Assembly: GCA_003559475.1 (NCBI GenBank)
Contig: PWLF01000100.1
Span: forward strand, 1-34,204
DNA length: 34,204 nt
Direction of reading: 5' to 3'
Source of the DNA: Bacteroidales bacterium
GTDB taxonomy: Bacteria; Bacteroidota; Bacteroidia; Bacteroidales; UBA7960
The notes beneath the pieces are model-generated. The model saw only the letters and a list, made by a program, of their open reading frames with translations, was not told the DNA's origin and made no database searches. Positions 16,871-25,586 of this stretch are shown in pieces; within the stretch, counting starts at the first letter, position 1; each line of letters opens with the position of its first letter. Position numbers and translations under genes: made by a program.

Positions 16871-18583
16871 TTATTTTTTCAAAATTTTTGTTCTGTAATT
16901 TATTTGATCCCCTTCTATTACTAAAACAAATATTCCTGAAGCTAAAGAAGTTGTATTATTAATATTGATATTATTAAAACCTTTATTTACATTATAATTC
17001 TCATTATGTAATCTCTGTCCGGTCGTATTAAATAAAGACACTTTAACTTCTTTTTCAATATTTAAATACATACTAATATTAAAATCATTGATAAATGGAT
17101 TTGGATAAACTTTTATCTCCGGGTCATCAACAATAAAATCCGATTTTAACAGATTATAAGCTTTTCCAAAATCCGGAATTCCAAATCCGTATAGTGTATC
17201 AGGAGCAAAAGCTCTATGACTGCTTTTAATAATGGCTTTTTTAATATCTTTAGCTTTTTTATCGGGAAATGCTTCCCATAAACAGGCAGCCATTCCAGCA
17301 ATTAAAGGAGAGGAGAATGATGTACCGTTAGCATAAATCATTTCGCCGTCTTTATCAACAGCAGCTGCATTCAGGCCAACTGCCATAATATCAGGTTTAA
17401 TTCTACCGTCATAAGTTGGTCCAACAGAACTAAAGAAAGCTCTATCTCCGTTATTATCAACTGCCCCTACAGAAAGAGCGCCAAAGCTATCGGCGGGAGC
17501 CCCAATATACTGCCATTCTCTTGTTGCATAATTACCGGCGCTATTAACTACTAAAATACCTTTATTAAAAGCATGATTTGCTGCCTGAGAAACAATGGTT
17601 GTTTGCCCGTCAAGACTCTCATAGGTATGATCTTGTGCAGGATCATCAAACCTGGTATAACCGAGAGAGGAATTAATAATATCCGTTCCGATACTATCCG
17701 CATATTCAGCTGCTACAAGCCAATTACACTCTTCAATTAAAAACTCACTTTCTGTATCTTCTGATCTTAAAAGCAAATATTTAGATTTTGGAGCAACTCC
17801 TTTAAATACATTTGGCTTCATAGCTGCCATTACAGATAGAACTAGTGTTCCATGCCTGTGTACATCAAAAATATCATGTTCGGGATTAACAAAATCACGC
17901 CATCCAATTATTTGATTATTCTCCCAAAGATGTTGAAAATAGTCAATTTTATCAAGATTGGTATATCCGGCATCCAATAATGTTATTATCTTTCCTTCTC
18001 CAAAAAAACCTTTTTCATGCAAAGCTTGGCCATTAAATATCTTAATTTGGTTTTCAGCAAATCCATAATCTGAATTATTGTAAGATCTATTAACCTTTTC
18101 ATTAATAAAAATATTATCTATTACAGATTTACTAACTATATCTTTATTTTTAAAAGAATTACTGATTATAGAAATATGGTCTTCCTCAATCCGGGGTTTA
18201 ACATAAGTCACATCTTCAACAAAACTAAGGTTATTTATAAAATCCAATGATTTTTTTTCCGGTATTTCAAATAGAGCTGCATTAAGCCATTTGCTGGTAT
18301 GTATCAATGTAATAGAAGTGTCAGTCAATAAGCTATCAAGATAAACTCTACTAACAGGAAGGTCAGTTGAGTCTATTGGAATATTTTGCCTCGACCTTCT
18401 TTCTATTGATCTTTGACTTAAAAATTCCTGAGGATTATCTATTGAATAATCATTAAAGTTTTTGTCTTTGAAGGTTATCCAATACTTTAATGGTTCAAAG
18501 TCATTGTTAGAATAAACATGCTGTTTTATAAAAAAAAGCAATAAAAAAGCTATAAAAACATAAAAGCTTTTGTTTTTTAACAT
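16871..18583 (-). CDS. S8 family serine protease with C-terminal T9SS type A sorting domain
   Basis: A 570-residue subtilisin-like protease, exported and probably surface-anchored or released by the type IX system. It has a signal peptide (about 1-25) and an N-terminal pro-region with the RSIERRSRQNIPID segment typical of this Bacteroidota group. The catalytic triad is Asp204 (TLLDAG), His244 (RHGTLV) and Ser422 (NGTSFSSP). The C-terminal ~80 residues form a type A sorting domain starting at VYPNPF, with LFNTTGQRL and an ending rich in Lys. This protein shows that the organism uses T9SS. It lies between sodB and rny on the minus strand, 77 bp after rny, and is probably transcribed separately. 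Confidence 0.95.
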   Translation of the reverse strand: MLKNKSFYVFIAFLLLFFIKQHVYSNNDFEPLKYWITFKDKNFNDYSIDNPQEFLSQRSIERRSRQNIPIDSTDLPVSRVYLDSLLTDTSITLIHTSKWLNAALFEIPEKKSLDFINNLSFVEDVTYVKPRIEEDHISIISNSFKNKDIVSKSVIDNIFINEKVNRSYNNSDYGFAENQIKIFNGQALHEKGFFGEGKIITLLDAGYTNLDKIDYFQHLWENNQIIGWRDFVNPEHDIFDVHRHGTLVLSVMAAMKPNVFKGVAPKSKYLLLRSEDTESEFLIEECNWLVAAEYADSIGTDIINSSLGYTRFDDPAQDHTYESLDGQTTIVSQAANHAFNKGILVVNSAGNYATREWQYIGAPADSFGALSVGAVDNNGDRAFFSSVGPTYDGRIKPDIMAVGLNAAAVDKDGEMIYANGTSFSSPLIAGMAACLWEAFPDKKAKDIKKAIIKSSHRAFAPDTLYGFGIPDFGKAYNLLKSDFIVDDPEIKVYPNPFINDFNISMYLNIEKEVKVSLFNTTGQRLHNENYNVNKGFNNININNTTSLASGIFVLVIEGDQINYRTKILKK

Positions 18584-18660
18584 TACAAAACCAAGTAAAA
18601 GATATTTATAATATTATACCAAAAAATCCGAGCACAATATAAAAATAATTCTGTTTTGAA

Positions 18661-20208
18661 TTATTTAGCATAAGCGACAGATCTGGTTTCTCTGATGACC
18701 GTAACTTTAATTTGACCAGGATAAGTCATTTCATCTTGAATTTTCTTAGAAAGGTCAACAGAAATTTGTTCTGATTCAGCATCAGTTAGTTTATCACTAC
18801 CAACAATCACTCTAAGCTCACGTCCGGCTTGCACTGCATAAGTTTTAACAACACCTGGATAAGTAAGAGCGAGTTCTTCAAGGTCTTTAAGTCTTTTTAT
18901 ATAAGCTTCAACAACCTCTCTTCTAGCTCCCGGTCTTGCTCCGGAAATTGAGTCACAAACTTGTATTATAGGAGAGATTAGGCTTTTCATTTCAATTTCT
19001 TCATGGTGAGAGCCGATAGCATTGCTAATTTCAGGATTTTCCTTATATTTTTCGGCTAAATTCATTCCTAAAATAGCATGAGGCAGTTCAGGTTCATTAT
19101 CAGGAACTTTTCCAATATCATGAAGTAATCCGGCACGTTTAGCTATTTTGGGGTTTAAGCCAAGTTCAGCAGCCATAGTGGCTGCGAGGTTAGCGACTTC
19201 TTTAGAGTGTTGCAAAAGGTTTTGGCCATAAGAAGAGCGGTATTTCATTTTTCCAATCAACCTTATCAGTTCGTGATGGATTCCATGGATACCCATATCA
19301 ATACTGGTTCTTTTACCAACTTCAAGGATTTCCTGGTCCACTTGTTTTTTAACTTTACTAACAACTTCTTCGATTCTTGCCGGATGAATTCTTCCGTCGC
19401 TTATAAGTTTATGTAGCGACAATCTTGCTATTTCTCTTCTTACAGGGTCAAAACCGCTAATAATAATAGCTTCAGGAGTATCATCAACAACGAATTCAAC
19501 ACCGGTAGCTGCTTCAAGTGACCTTATATTTCTTCCTTCTCTACCAATAATTCTTCCTTTCAACTCATCATTATCAATAGGAAAAACGGAGACAGAGTTT
19601 TCGGCAACAACTTCAGTTGCAGTACGCTGAAGAGAATGAATTACCAGTTTTTTTGCCTCCATGTTTGCTGATATTTTAGCTTCTTCCATATACTCTTTAA
19701 GATAATTATGGGCTTCCGTTTGAGCTTCAGATTTAAGGCTTTCCATTAGCTGCTCTTTAGCTTCCGCAGCAGACATGCTACTGATGGTTTCCAGTTGTTC
19801 AAGTTGATTCTTGTGAAGTTTATCTACTTCTTCCTGTTTTCGTTTAACAATTTCAAGCTGTTTATTAAGATTTTCTTTGATCAAATCCACTTCATTTTGC
19901 TTCTGTTTAAAATCTTTTTCATTTTGCTGAAGTGCTTGTTCTTTCTGTTTGATTTGCTGTTCTTTATTAGCAAGAACATTATTTTTATCAGAAACATATT
20001 TTTCATGTTCTGATTTTAATTGCAAGAACTTTTCTTTAGCTTGCAATATTTTTTCTTTTTTTATAACTTCTGCTTCCGTTTCCGCTTCTTTTAGGATATG
20101 TTGGCTTTTTCTTAAAATTGCTTTTTTAAGAATGGTTCTTGTAATAAAAACACCCAAAAGAAGAGAAATAAAACATCCTATTATAAAATAAATCACAGTT
20201 ATTTCCAT
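18661..20208 (-). CDS. rny: Ribonuclease Y
   Basis: RNase Y is a membrane-tethered endoribonuclease that starts mRNA decay. The 515-residue protein has one N-terminal membrane helix (about 4-22), a long coiled coil (about 30-200) and a KH domain with [12 protein letters not shown]. An HD domain follows with HSKEVANLA and GLLHDIGK, ending ...TRSVAYAK. The order and length are standard. It is downstream of the probable 6S RNA and zapA on the same strand. The RNA has its own terminator 38 bp before the rny start, so rny expression may depend on read-through or on a promoter I could not identify. Confidence 0.97.
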   Translation of the reverse strand: MEITVIYFIIGCFISLLLGVFITRTILKKAILRKSQHILKEAETEAEVIKKEKILQAKEKFLQLKSEHEKYVSDKNNVLANKEQQIKQKEQALQQNEKDFKQKQNEVDLIKENLNKQLEIVKRKQEEVDKLHKNQLEQLETISSMSAAEAKEQLMESLKSEAQTEAHNYLKEYMEEAKISANMEAKKLVIHSLQRTATEVVAENSVSVFPIDNDELKGRIIGREGRNIRSLEAATGVEFVVDDTPEAIIISGFDPVRREIARLSLHKLISDGRIHPARIEEVVSKVKKQVDQEILEVGKRTSIDMGIHGIHHELIRLIGKMKYRSSYGQNLLQHSKEVANLAATMAAELGLNPKIAKRAGLLHDIGKVPDNEPELPHAILGMNLAEKYKENPEISNAIGSHHEEIEMKSLISPIIQVCDSISGARPGARREVVEAYIKRLKDLEELALTYPGVVKTYAVQAGRELRVIVGSDKLTDAESEQISVDLSKKIQDEMTYPGQIKVTVIRETRSVAYAK

Positions 20209-20246
20209 TTATCAATTTCTTAGTTAGGTTTAACAAAAATTTATAT

Positions 20247-20452
20247 AAAAAAACCCGCAATTAATTCAATTATTTTTGGGAACCCCAAAAATGACAAGAT
20301 TTGGATGCCGGAATCTGTCGATCTTCCACTGCCCCCGAAGGAGGTTGCTATTGCCGAAGCAATAACAATGAGGCCTGATCTATAAATTCCGAGCTAATCC
20401 GGTTTTGCAAATTGTGTTGAATTCCAAAAACGTTTTGAATTAATGCGGGTAT
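20247..20452 (-). ncRNA. ssrS: Probable 6S RNA (ssrS), ~200 nt
   Basis: On the minus strand a ~16-bp closing stem joins 20450-20435 (ACCCGCATTAATTCAA) with 20269-20253 (TTGAATTAATTGCGGGT, one bulge) and is followed by seven T residues, as in an RNA ending at a terminator. Inside, TTTTTGGAA can pair with TTCCCAAAAA and CGGAAT with ATTCCG. At the apex there is a 10-bp stem with a TTCG tetraloop (20345-20368), next to a second TTCG hairpin (CCTCC/GGGGG). The region is GC-richer than its surroundings. A ~200-nt, hairpin-like RNA directly after zapA is the classic position of 6S RNA, the RNA polymerase regulator. The exact 5' end is estimated. The name rests on size, shape and synteny, not on a model score. 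Confidence 0.72.
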
Positions 20453-20478
20453 AGAAAATTCCAGTCAAAGAACGTTAT

Positions 20479-20769
20479 TTAATCTTCTAAAATGTTTGTT
20501 AAACTCTTATCTACATCAATGAGTCTTTTCTTTAGTATATCGTAATGATTTACTTTATCATTATAACCAATATAATCAACAGCTAATTGCAATGCAACCA
20601 TTGCCAAAAGATCCTGTTGATCTTTATATGCAAAATTATTGGCGTACTCTTTCTTTTTTTCATCAATCAAAGTCCCTGCTCTTCTCAACAAATGCTCCTC
20701 ATTCTCACTCCTAACAGTTAATCTGTAAGGTCTATCACTAATATTAACTGTTATTTTTTGTTCTTTCAT
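20479..20769 (-). CDS. zapA: Cell division protein ZapA
   Basis: A 96-residue ZapA-family protein, which binds FtsZ and promotes bundling of the division ring. The N-terminal part (about 1-50: KITVNISDRPYRLTV, then the EEHLLRRAGTLID helix) and the coiled-coil C-terminal part fit the family, and the length is typical. It lies 19 bp downstream of a small coiled-coil gene and is followed by the probable 6S RNA and rny. ZapA proteins are short and weakly conserved, so the call rests on the N-terminal pattern together with this context. Confidence 0.85.
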   Translation of the reverse strand: MKEQKITVNISDRPYRLTVRSENEEHLLRRAGTLIDEKKKEYANNFAYKDQQDLLAMVALQLAVDYIGYNDKVNHYDILKKRLIDVDKSLTNILED

Positions 20770-20788
20770 TTAGCAAACATTTTAAAGA

Positions 20789-21073
20789 CTATTTGTTTAG
20801 TAATATTAAACAATTGTCTATTTCCCGCAAAATTTCATTTATCCTGTGCTTTAAAACATCATTATCTTCATTATTTAATGTCTTTGCGGCACTTACTAAT
20901 TCAATTTTATTTTCTAACTCTTCTATTCTTTTATCTTTTTCTTTTATTAAATTATCTTTTTTAAAATTATCAGATTCTATTTGATTAATTTTATCTGTTA
21001 GTTTTTTTTGTTTTAAAAGTAATTTTTTTACTTTGTTTTCAATACTTTCTATATATAAATTTAATTCATCCAT
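20789..21073 (-). CDS. Small coiled-coil protein upstream of zapA
   Basis: A 94-residue protein made almost wholly of predicted coiled coil (about 5-60: ESIENKVKKLLLKQKKLTDK and onward, with heptad Leu/Ile), with no signal peptide or membrane segment. I do not recognise a named family. Its position 19 bp before zapA on the same strand, and its ZapB-like size and composition, suggest a partner in division-ring assembly, but this is inference from context. A real gene is supported by its clean frame, the tight spacing to zapA and promoter-like boxes upstream. Confidence 0.7.
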   Translation of the reverse strand: MDELNLYIESIENKVKKLLLKQKKLTDKINQIESDNFKKDNLIKEKDKRIEELENKIELVSAAKTLNNEDNDVLKHRINEILREIDNCLILLNK

Positions 21074-21137
21074 AATACGATGAATTTTCTACTACAAATA
21101 TACTATTTTTTTTATTCATATAAAAATATTCAATGTG

Positions 21138-21145
21138 CAAAGTTA
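21138..21145 (-). promoter_or_regulatory. Candidate -7 box (TAACTTTG) for the coiled-coil/zapA operon
   Basis: TAACTTTG on the minus strand, followed by CAC, is the same TAACTTTGCAC string found at the era/tRNA-fMet promoters. A second TAnnTTTG match (TATATTTG) lies closer to the gene at 21102-21095. Neither has a TTG exactly 19 bp upstream. Confidence 0.4.
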
Positions 21146-21203
21146 TAAAAATATTTTCAATTAATAATTTGATATAATTATTTTTTGTTTATACTTTATC
21201 CTT

Positions 21204-22202
21204 TTAATCTAACAAACACCTTACCATCATTCCACTTTCTTTAGGAATTCTATCTCTACTAATTGTAGTTAAATGGTAATGTATATGCCTGTACCATGCA
21301 AAATCGTCATCCACACTATCTTCTGTAGATGTCCACCAATAAAGTCCGGTGTTAATATTATAAAAAGATTCATCCTCTTCGCGTCTATATCCTCCCGGAA
21401 TAGCGTTAAAGTCAGATTCTCCAAAGTTTTCGTTATTTCTTAAAGCTCCGGCATCCCACAATCCGCTATTATAAGACATCGCACTACCCTCGTCTTCTCC
21501 TAGCCAGCCTGTTGCAGTTTCGTTATTTGGAAATTGACTTGAGCAATTAGAGTTTTCAAGCTCTTCACAAATATTTTGTTCTAATATCGTCCAATCTTCA
21601 TGAGTCGGGACTCTCCAGTTTTCCGGACATATTCCTTGAATTCCTTCTGTTGATTCGCCACACATAACCTGGTCCCATTGATAAAGCCCACCGTATATAT
21701 CACAATTTGATGAATCATCATTATAGCAAAATTTTTCAATATTATCACAATCATCGCCCTGAGTTTCTGTGCCATCTATCCGATCACCAATATTTAAGTT
21801 TTCTCTAAACCAGCATTGATCACCAATTTCCATTACCTGATAATTTTTACCTCCATACATAACACCTTCCTCAAATCCCTCACATGGGCCGGTAAATGGC
21901 TCAATTGGTTCGCACCAAATCTCGTGCCACTCGCCTTCAACAAAAATTTCAATACAATTGCTCTGTAAATTAAAAATCATTAATGCCTCTGCAGGGTCAT
22001 TAATCATATTATTCCCATTTACCCTAGTAAGCAAAAACCCTTTGCTATCTGATATTAATTCAAGTACAGATGAAGGGTGAGCTTCCTGATTACTTTGGTC
22101 GCTTATGGAAACTTGAGTATAAGAATTAACTGTTCCGTAAAACAGGAAAACAATTATCAGAATATCTTTTAAGTAGTTTGTCTTTTGCATAATTATAATC
22201 AT
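21204..22202 (-). CDS. FISUMP-domain secreted protein, paralog 1
   Basis: A 332-residue protein with a signal peptide (about 5-32). A segment follows that is typical of Bacteroidota surface proteins (HPSSVLELISDSKGFLLTRV, then AEALMIFNL). A FISUMP domain (Fibrobacter succinogenes major paralogous domain) covers about 110-332. FISUMP hallmarks are visible: IGDQCWFRENL, CPENWRVPTHEDW, AIPGGYR, YWWTSTE and the terminal MMVRCLLD. The function of FISUMP proteins is unknown; they are extracellular and multiply in genomes. A paralog lies upstream and a decayed fragment of this gene type lies at 25294-25480. An alternative start four codons in (22190) gives the same signal peptide. Confidence 0.85.
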   Translation of the reverse strand: MIIIMQKTNYLKDILIIVFLFYGTVNSYTQVSISDQSNQEAHPSSVLELISDSKGFLLTRVNGNNMINDPAEALMIFNLQSNCIEIFVEGEWHEIWCEPIEPFTGPCEGFEEGVMYGGKNYQVMEIGDQCWFRENLNIGDRIDGTETQGDDCDNIEKFCYNDDSSNCDIYGGLYQWDQVMCGESTEGIQGICPENWRVPTHEDWTILEQNICEELENSNCSSQFPNNETATGWLGEDEGSAMSYNSGLWDAGALRNNENFGESDFNAIPGGYRREEDESFYNINTGLYWWTSTEDSVDDDFAWYRHIHYHLTTISRDRIPKESGMMVRCLLD

Positions 22203-22255
22203 TTATTAAAATTAATTAAAATACCATTAGTTTCTTTTTATAAAAAAAGAATTTA

Positions 22256-22984
22256 TTATTCATTTACTCTTTTTATACACCTAACAGACATTCCATTTTG
22301 CTTACGAAGGTCTTGTTGGATAGTAGTTCTACACATTTTTTTAGGGTCTGACCATGAAGGACCATCATCATCAAAAAACAATCTGGAGTATGCTTCAGTT
22401 TCATTTAATTCTGTTGAGGTCCAAAAGTAGGCGCCTCTTTCAAAAGATGAAAAGATATTATGAACTCGCCAGCCTCCCGGTAATGCTGAAAATCCTGTTG
22501 AATTATTGCCATCCATAACAGCATCTTTTATCTTAAGTACCTCGCCATTACCTCTCCACATAGCAGAATCCGCCATAGCTTGTGTCATGCCCAGATACAT
22601 CTCTAACTCTTTCCACTCCTCATCACTTGGGACATGCCAACCTTCAGGACACAATTTCCCGGTTCCAACAGCAAACCAGTTATATAAAGCCCCATAAATC
22701 ACGCCATTGGTTTCATAATCATTATCCATCCAACAATATGCATCTTCAGTATATGTATTCCATATAAGACCGTCAGTGATTTCCTCAATGTCAGAGTTGT
22801 CGTTGTATTTAGTTGTCTTAAGATTTTCTGCCATCCAACATTGTTCTCCGATTCTCACAACATCGTAGGTATTACCTTCAATGTCTTGAACTGTAGCAGG
22901 GCAGGTTGATGCAGATAATTTAATTAGAGTGAAAGTCGAAAAAATCATTAAACAAATAATGATTCTAAATATCTTTTGTTTCAT
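22256..22984 (-). CDS. FISUMP-domain secreted protein, paralog 2
   Basis: A 242-residue protein with a signal peptide (about 1-26) followed directly by a FISUMP domain. Its hallmarks are IGEQCWMAENLKT, CPEGWHVPSDEEW, ALPGGWR, YFWTSTE and the terminal MSVRCIKR. It lacks the extra N-terminal segment of its neighbour. It starts after a consensus-type promoter and is followed 53 bp later by the other paralog, so the two may be co-transcribed. Function unknown; it is probably an exported surface or extracellular protein. Confidence 0.87.
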   Translation of the reverse strand: MKQKIFRIIICLMIFSTFTLIKLSASTCPATVQDIEGNTYDVVRIGEQCWMAENLKTTKYNDNSDIEEITDGLIWNTYTEDAYCWMDNDYETNGVIYGALYNWFAVGTGKLCPEGWHVPSDEEWKELEMYLGMTQAMADSAMWRGNGEVLKIKDAVMDGNNSTGFSALPGGWRVHNIFSSFERGAYFWTSTELNETEAYSRLFFDDDGPSWSDPKKMCRTTIQQDLRKQNGMSVRCIKRVNE

Positions 22985-23006
22985 AGTAAATTAAGTTTTT
23001 GTTTGC

Positions 23007-23036
23007 CAAAAATAATTAGATTTTAAGTTATTTCAA
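23007..23036 (-). promoter_or_regulatory. Promoter of the FISUMP pair (TTG-N19-TATTTTTG)
   Basis: On the minus strand TTG (23036-23034), exactly 19 bases, then TATTTTTG (23014-23007) match the Bacteroidota promoter pattern, 22 bp before the ATG of paralog 2. A second -7-like TATATTTG lies at 23058-23051. Confidence 0.6.
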
Positions 23037-23162
23037 TTTAAATAATAACGCAAATATATATAATTTTTATTATAAAAAAATTACATAATTCAACTATCAA
23101 TGCAAAATTATTAAAAAGACTTTACTCGTTTATTTTTATTCATACATTTAATTTAAAATGCG

Positions 23163-24002
23163 TTAACGAGCTTTTTCTGTATAATCAAGACTTAAATCCC
23201 ATAATTTGTCAGCATCTTTTTGTTTTTTAGCAGTTTTTGATGGTGATTTTATTTTTTGTTTGACAAAGTATTCACCGGAAATGTTTTTCACATCGTGTGA
23301 TATTGCAAGATAGATTATAGTTTTTGCACCTTTTTGGGGTGTTAGCATAAAAGGACTAAAAAGTAGCCTTAAAAAAGAATTCATATTATCAAAAAGGGAT
23401 GTGTTAACAAGTCCGGGATGCAGACAATTGGCGGTTACTTCACTGTTTTCAAGTATTTGAGATAGTTTTTTGGTAAAAAGAATGTTACATAATTTTGATT
23501 GTGCATAAGAGCCAATACTGCTCCATGATTTTTTACCTTCAATATCTTTAAAGTTAATTTTTGATTGTTTATGGGCAGCAGAAGAAGTTGTTATAATTCT
23601 TGCAGGGGCAGAATTCTTTATTAAATCCAATAACAAGTTTGTTAAAAGAAATGGTGCTAAGTGGTTCACTGCAAAATTCATTTCAATTCCATCAGATGAT
23701 TCTTTTCTTTTGGTTTCCCATATTCCGGCATTATTAATAAGAATATGAAGGCTACTATATTTTTTTTTGAATTCCTCGGCAAAGGTTATTATAGAGTCAA
23801 AAGAAGCCAGGTTGCAATACATGTATTCAACATTTTTATTGCCTGTTGAAGATATAATTTCCTGTTTTGTTTTTTCTCCCTTGTCTTTGTTTCTTGTGGT
23901 AAAAATTAATTTCGCACCTTTTTCAGCAAGTGTAATAGCTGTTATTTTACCTATGCCCGAAGTAGCTCCTGTTATAAGGCAAATTTTGTTTTTAACTTCC
24001 AT
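23163..24002 (-). CDS. Short-chain dehydrogenase/reductase (retinol dehydrogenase-like)
   Basis: A 279-residue NAD(P)-dependent SDR. The cofactor motif TGATSGIG is at residues 11-18, NNAG at 90-93, the catalytic serine near 140 (IITTSSAAH) and the Tyr166-x3-Lys170 pair (SYAQSK). An Arg/Asn/Lys run after the second strand (TTRNKDKGE) suggests NADPH preference. The pattern of SSAAHKQ, then HPGLVNTSLF, resembles the retinol dehydrogenase/WWOX-like branch, whose bacterial substrates are mostly unknown. It is cytosolic, without a signal peptide, and diverges from the metallophosphoesterase gene. No neighbour identifies its substrate. Confidence 0.9.
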   Translation of the reverse strand: MEVKNKICLITGATSGIGKITAITLAEKGAKLIFTTRNKDKGEKTKQEIISSTGNKNVEYMYCNLASFDSIITFAEEFKKKYSSLHILINNAGIWETKRKESSDGIEMNFAVNHLAPFLLTNLLLDLIKNSAPARIITTSSAAHKQSKINFKDIEGKKSWSSIGSYAQSKLCNILFTKKLSQILENSEVTANCLHPGLVNTSLFDNMNSFLRLLFSPFMLTPQKGAKTIIYLAISHDVKNISGEYFVKQKIKSPSKTAKKQKDADKLWDLSLDYTEKAR

Positions 24003-24059
24003 TGTTTAATTTTTTAATTTATTTATAAAACTTATTGAATGTTTATTTTGTTCAATTAA

Positions 24060-24067
24060 TAACTTTG
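24060..24067 (+). promoter_or_regulatory. -7 box (TAACTTTG) for the metallophosphoesterase gene
   Basis: TAACTTTG followed by CA, in the gap between the divergent SDR and phosphoesterase genes, 43 bp before the ATG. The nearest suitable TTG is 22 bp upstream instead of 19. Confidence 0.45.
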
Positions 24068-24110
24068 CAAAACTAAAAAATTAGTTTTTTTTATTGGTAA
24101 TTCATTTAAC

Positions 24111-25262
24111 ATGAAAAATATGGCATTTATTATTTTTTTATCAATAGTGCTAAGCATATATACATTGGGAAATATTTACATTTTTAATAAAGGTATTAAT
24201 GCTTTACATTCCTATAATACAATAAAAACCTGGTTTACAGTAATTTTTTGTTTTTTATTTTTGACTTATCCTGCCGGCAGAATAGTAGAGAGTTTTTATT
24301 TATCTTATTTGAGTGATGTTTTAATATGGATTGGCTCTTTTTGGTTAGCATTTTTGTTGTATTTTTTTCTTATAAGTGTTTTTATTGATTTTTTAAAGCT
24401 AACAAACAAGTTTTTTTCTTATATGCCTGAATTATTTTTTAAAGATGTTTTTAAATTTAGAGTATTTTGGGGAGTAATTTGCTTTACAACGCTTATGATA
24501 ATTGGCGGATATATAAATGCAAAAAACCTGGTTGTAAAAAATGTTGAAATAAACATACCAAAAGATGCAGGTCATAGAAAAACACTTAATGCGGTATTTA
24601 TTTCTGATATTCATCTTGGCACAATTATAGGTAATCAACACTTGGAAAGAATAGTTTCAAAAATCAATTTAATTTCGCCGGAAATTATTTTTATGGCAGG
24701 TGATATAGTTGATGAAGATTTACAACCTGTTTTAAGGCAAAATATTGGTCATACATTAAAAAAAATAGAAGCGCCTTTAGGTGTTTATGCAGTAACCGGC
24801 AATCATGAATATATAGGCGGTGCCAATGAAGCTATAGATTATTTGGAAAAACATGGCATAACCTTTTTACGTGATAGTGTTCTAAAAATTGATAATAGTT
24901 TTTATATCATTGGCAGAGAAGATATGACTATGTTAAGATTTACGGGTGAAAAAAGGAAGTCTTTAGAAGATTTGATTGGTTATGCAAATAGAAGTAACCC
25001 TTTAATACTAGTTGATCATCAGCCTTTGGAACTCGAAAAAGCAGCCAATGAAGGAGTGGATTTACAACTATCAGGACACACTCATCATGGTCAACTCTGG
25101 CCATTAAATTACATCACATCAGCAATATACAAGGTAAGTCAAGGATATGAAAACATTAATAACATGCATGTTTATGTTACTTCAGGAGTTGGCACATGGG
25201 GTCCGCCTGTCAAAACCAATAGCCGTTCTGAAATAATAAACATTAAAATAAACTTTGAATAA
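24111..25262 (+). CDS. Membrane metallophosphoesterase (YaeI/YkuE-like)
   Basis: A 383-residue protein with four hydrophobic segments in its first ~140 residues and a calcineurin-like phosphoesterase domain after them. The dinuclear metal motifs are complete: SDIHLG (Asp166, His168), AGDIVDE (Asp198), GNHEY (Asn231, His232), VDHQP (His303 region) and GHTHHGQ (322-328). This layout matches the YkuE/YaeI group, some members of which cleave lipid-linked phosphoesters such as UDP-diacylglucosamine, but the substrate here is not determined. It precedes a decayed FISUMP fragment and the phosphate island. A link to phosphate scavenging is possible but unsupported, since the gene lies upstream of the PHO-box promoter. 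Confidence 0.9.
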   Translation: MKNMAFIIFLSIVLSIYTLGNIYIFNKGINALHSYNTIKTWFTVIFCFLFLTYPAGRIVESFYLSYLSDVLIWIGSFWLAFLLYFFLISVFIDFLKLTNKFFSYMPELFFKDVFKFRVFWGVICFTTLMIIGGYINAKNLVVKNVEINIPKDAGHRKTLNAVFISDIHLGTIIGNQHLERIVSKINLISPEIIFMAGDIVDEDLQPVLRQNIGHTLKKIEAPLGVYAVTGNHEYIGGANEAIDYLEKHGITFLRDSVLKIDNSFYIIGREDMTMLRFTGEKRKSLEDLIGYANRSNPLILVDHQPLELEKAANEGVDLQLSGHTHHGQLWPLNYITSAIYKVSQGYENINNMHVYVTSGVGTWGPPVKTNSRSEIINIKINFE

Positions 25263-25293
25263 ACTTGTAAGTTTTTGTTAATAAATATGACTT

Positions 25294-25480
25294 CCATAAA
25301 AATTCATCATTAACACTATTTTCAGGATATCTCCACCATTAAGCTCCGTTGCTAATATTATAAAAAGATTCATCATCTTCGCGTATGTAACCTCCCGGAA
25401 TAGGATTAAATATCTTATTCTCCAAAGTTTTGTTATTTCTTTAAGCTTCGGCATCCTGCAATCTGCTATTATTATAAGAC
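25294..25480 (-). pseudogene. Decayed FISUMP gene fragment
   Basis: About 190 bp closely match the central part of FISUMP paralog 1 (about 21294-21475) in the same orientation. Long shared runs include TAATATTATAAAAAGATTCATC and CCTCCCGGAATAG, and near-identical CTCCAAAGTTTTGTTATTTCTT. Small insertions and deletions break the reading frame, and both the start and the conserved VRC end are missing. It fills most of the 325-bp gap 25263-25586 and ends just before the PHO-box promoter of the porin. Confidence 0.85.
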
Positions 25481-25487
25481 AGCCAAT

Positions 25488-25544
25488 TGTAACAAAATTG
25501 TAAAAATAATGAAATTGCTTTGTAATAGTATTGGGATAATATTG
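25488..25544 (+). promoter_or_regulatory. PHO-box-like promoter of the phosphate porin
   Basis: Four tandem half-sites start at 25488 (TGTAACA), 25499 (TGTAAAA), 25510 (TGAAATT) and 25521 (TGTAATA), each exactly 11 bp apart. A -7-type box TAATATTG at 25537-25544 follows, 16 bp after the start of the last half-site. No TTG lies 19 bp upstream of that box, which suits an activator-dependent promoter. The spacing is that of PhoB/PhoP boxes, and the layout matches the site before pstS2 base for base in position. Confidence 0.75.
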
Positions 25545-25586
25545 CCTGTGAAAACAAAATAATAAATTAATTAAAAAATTTAAAAA

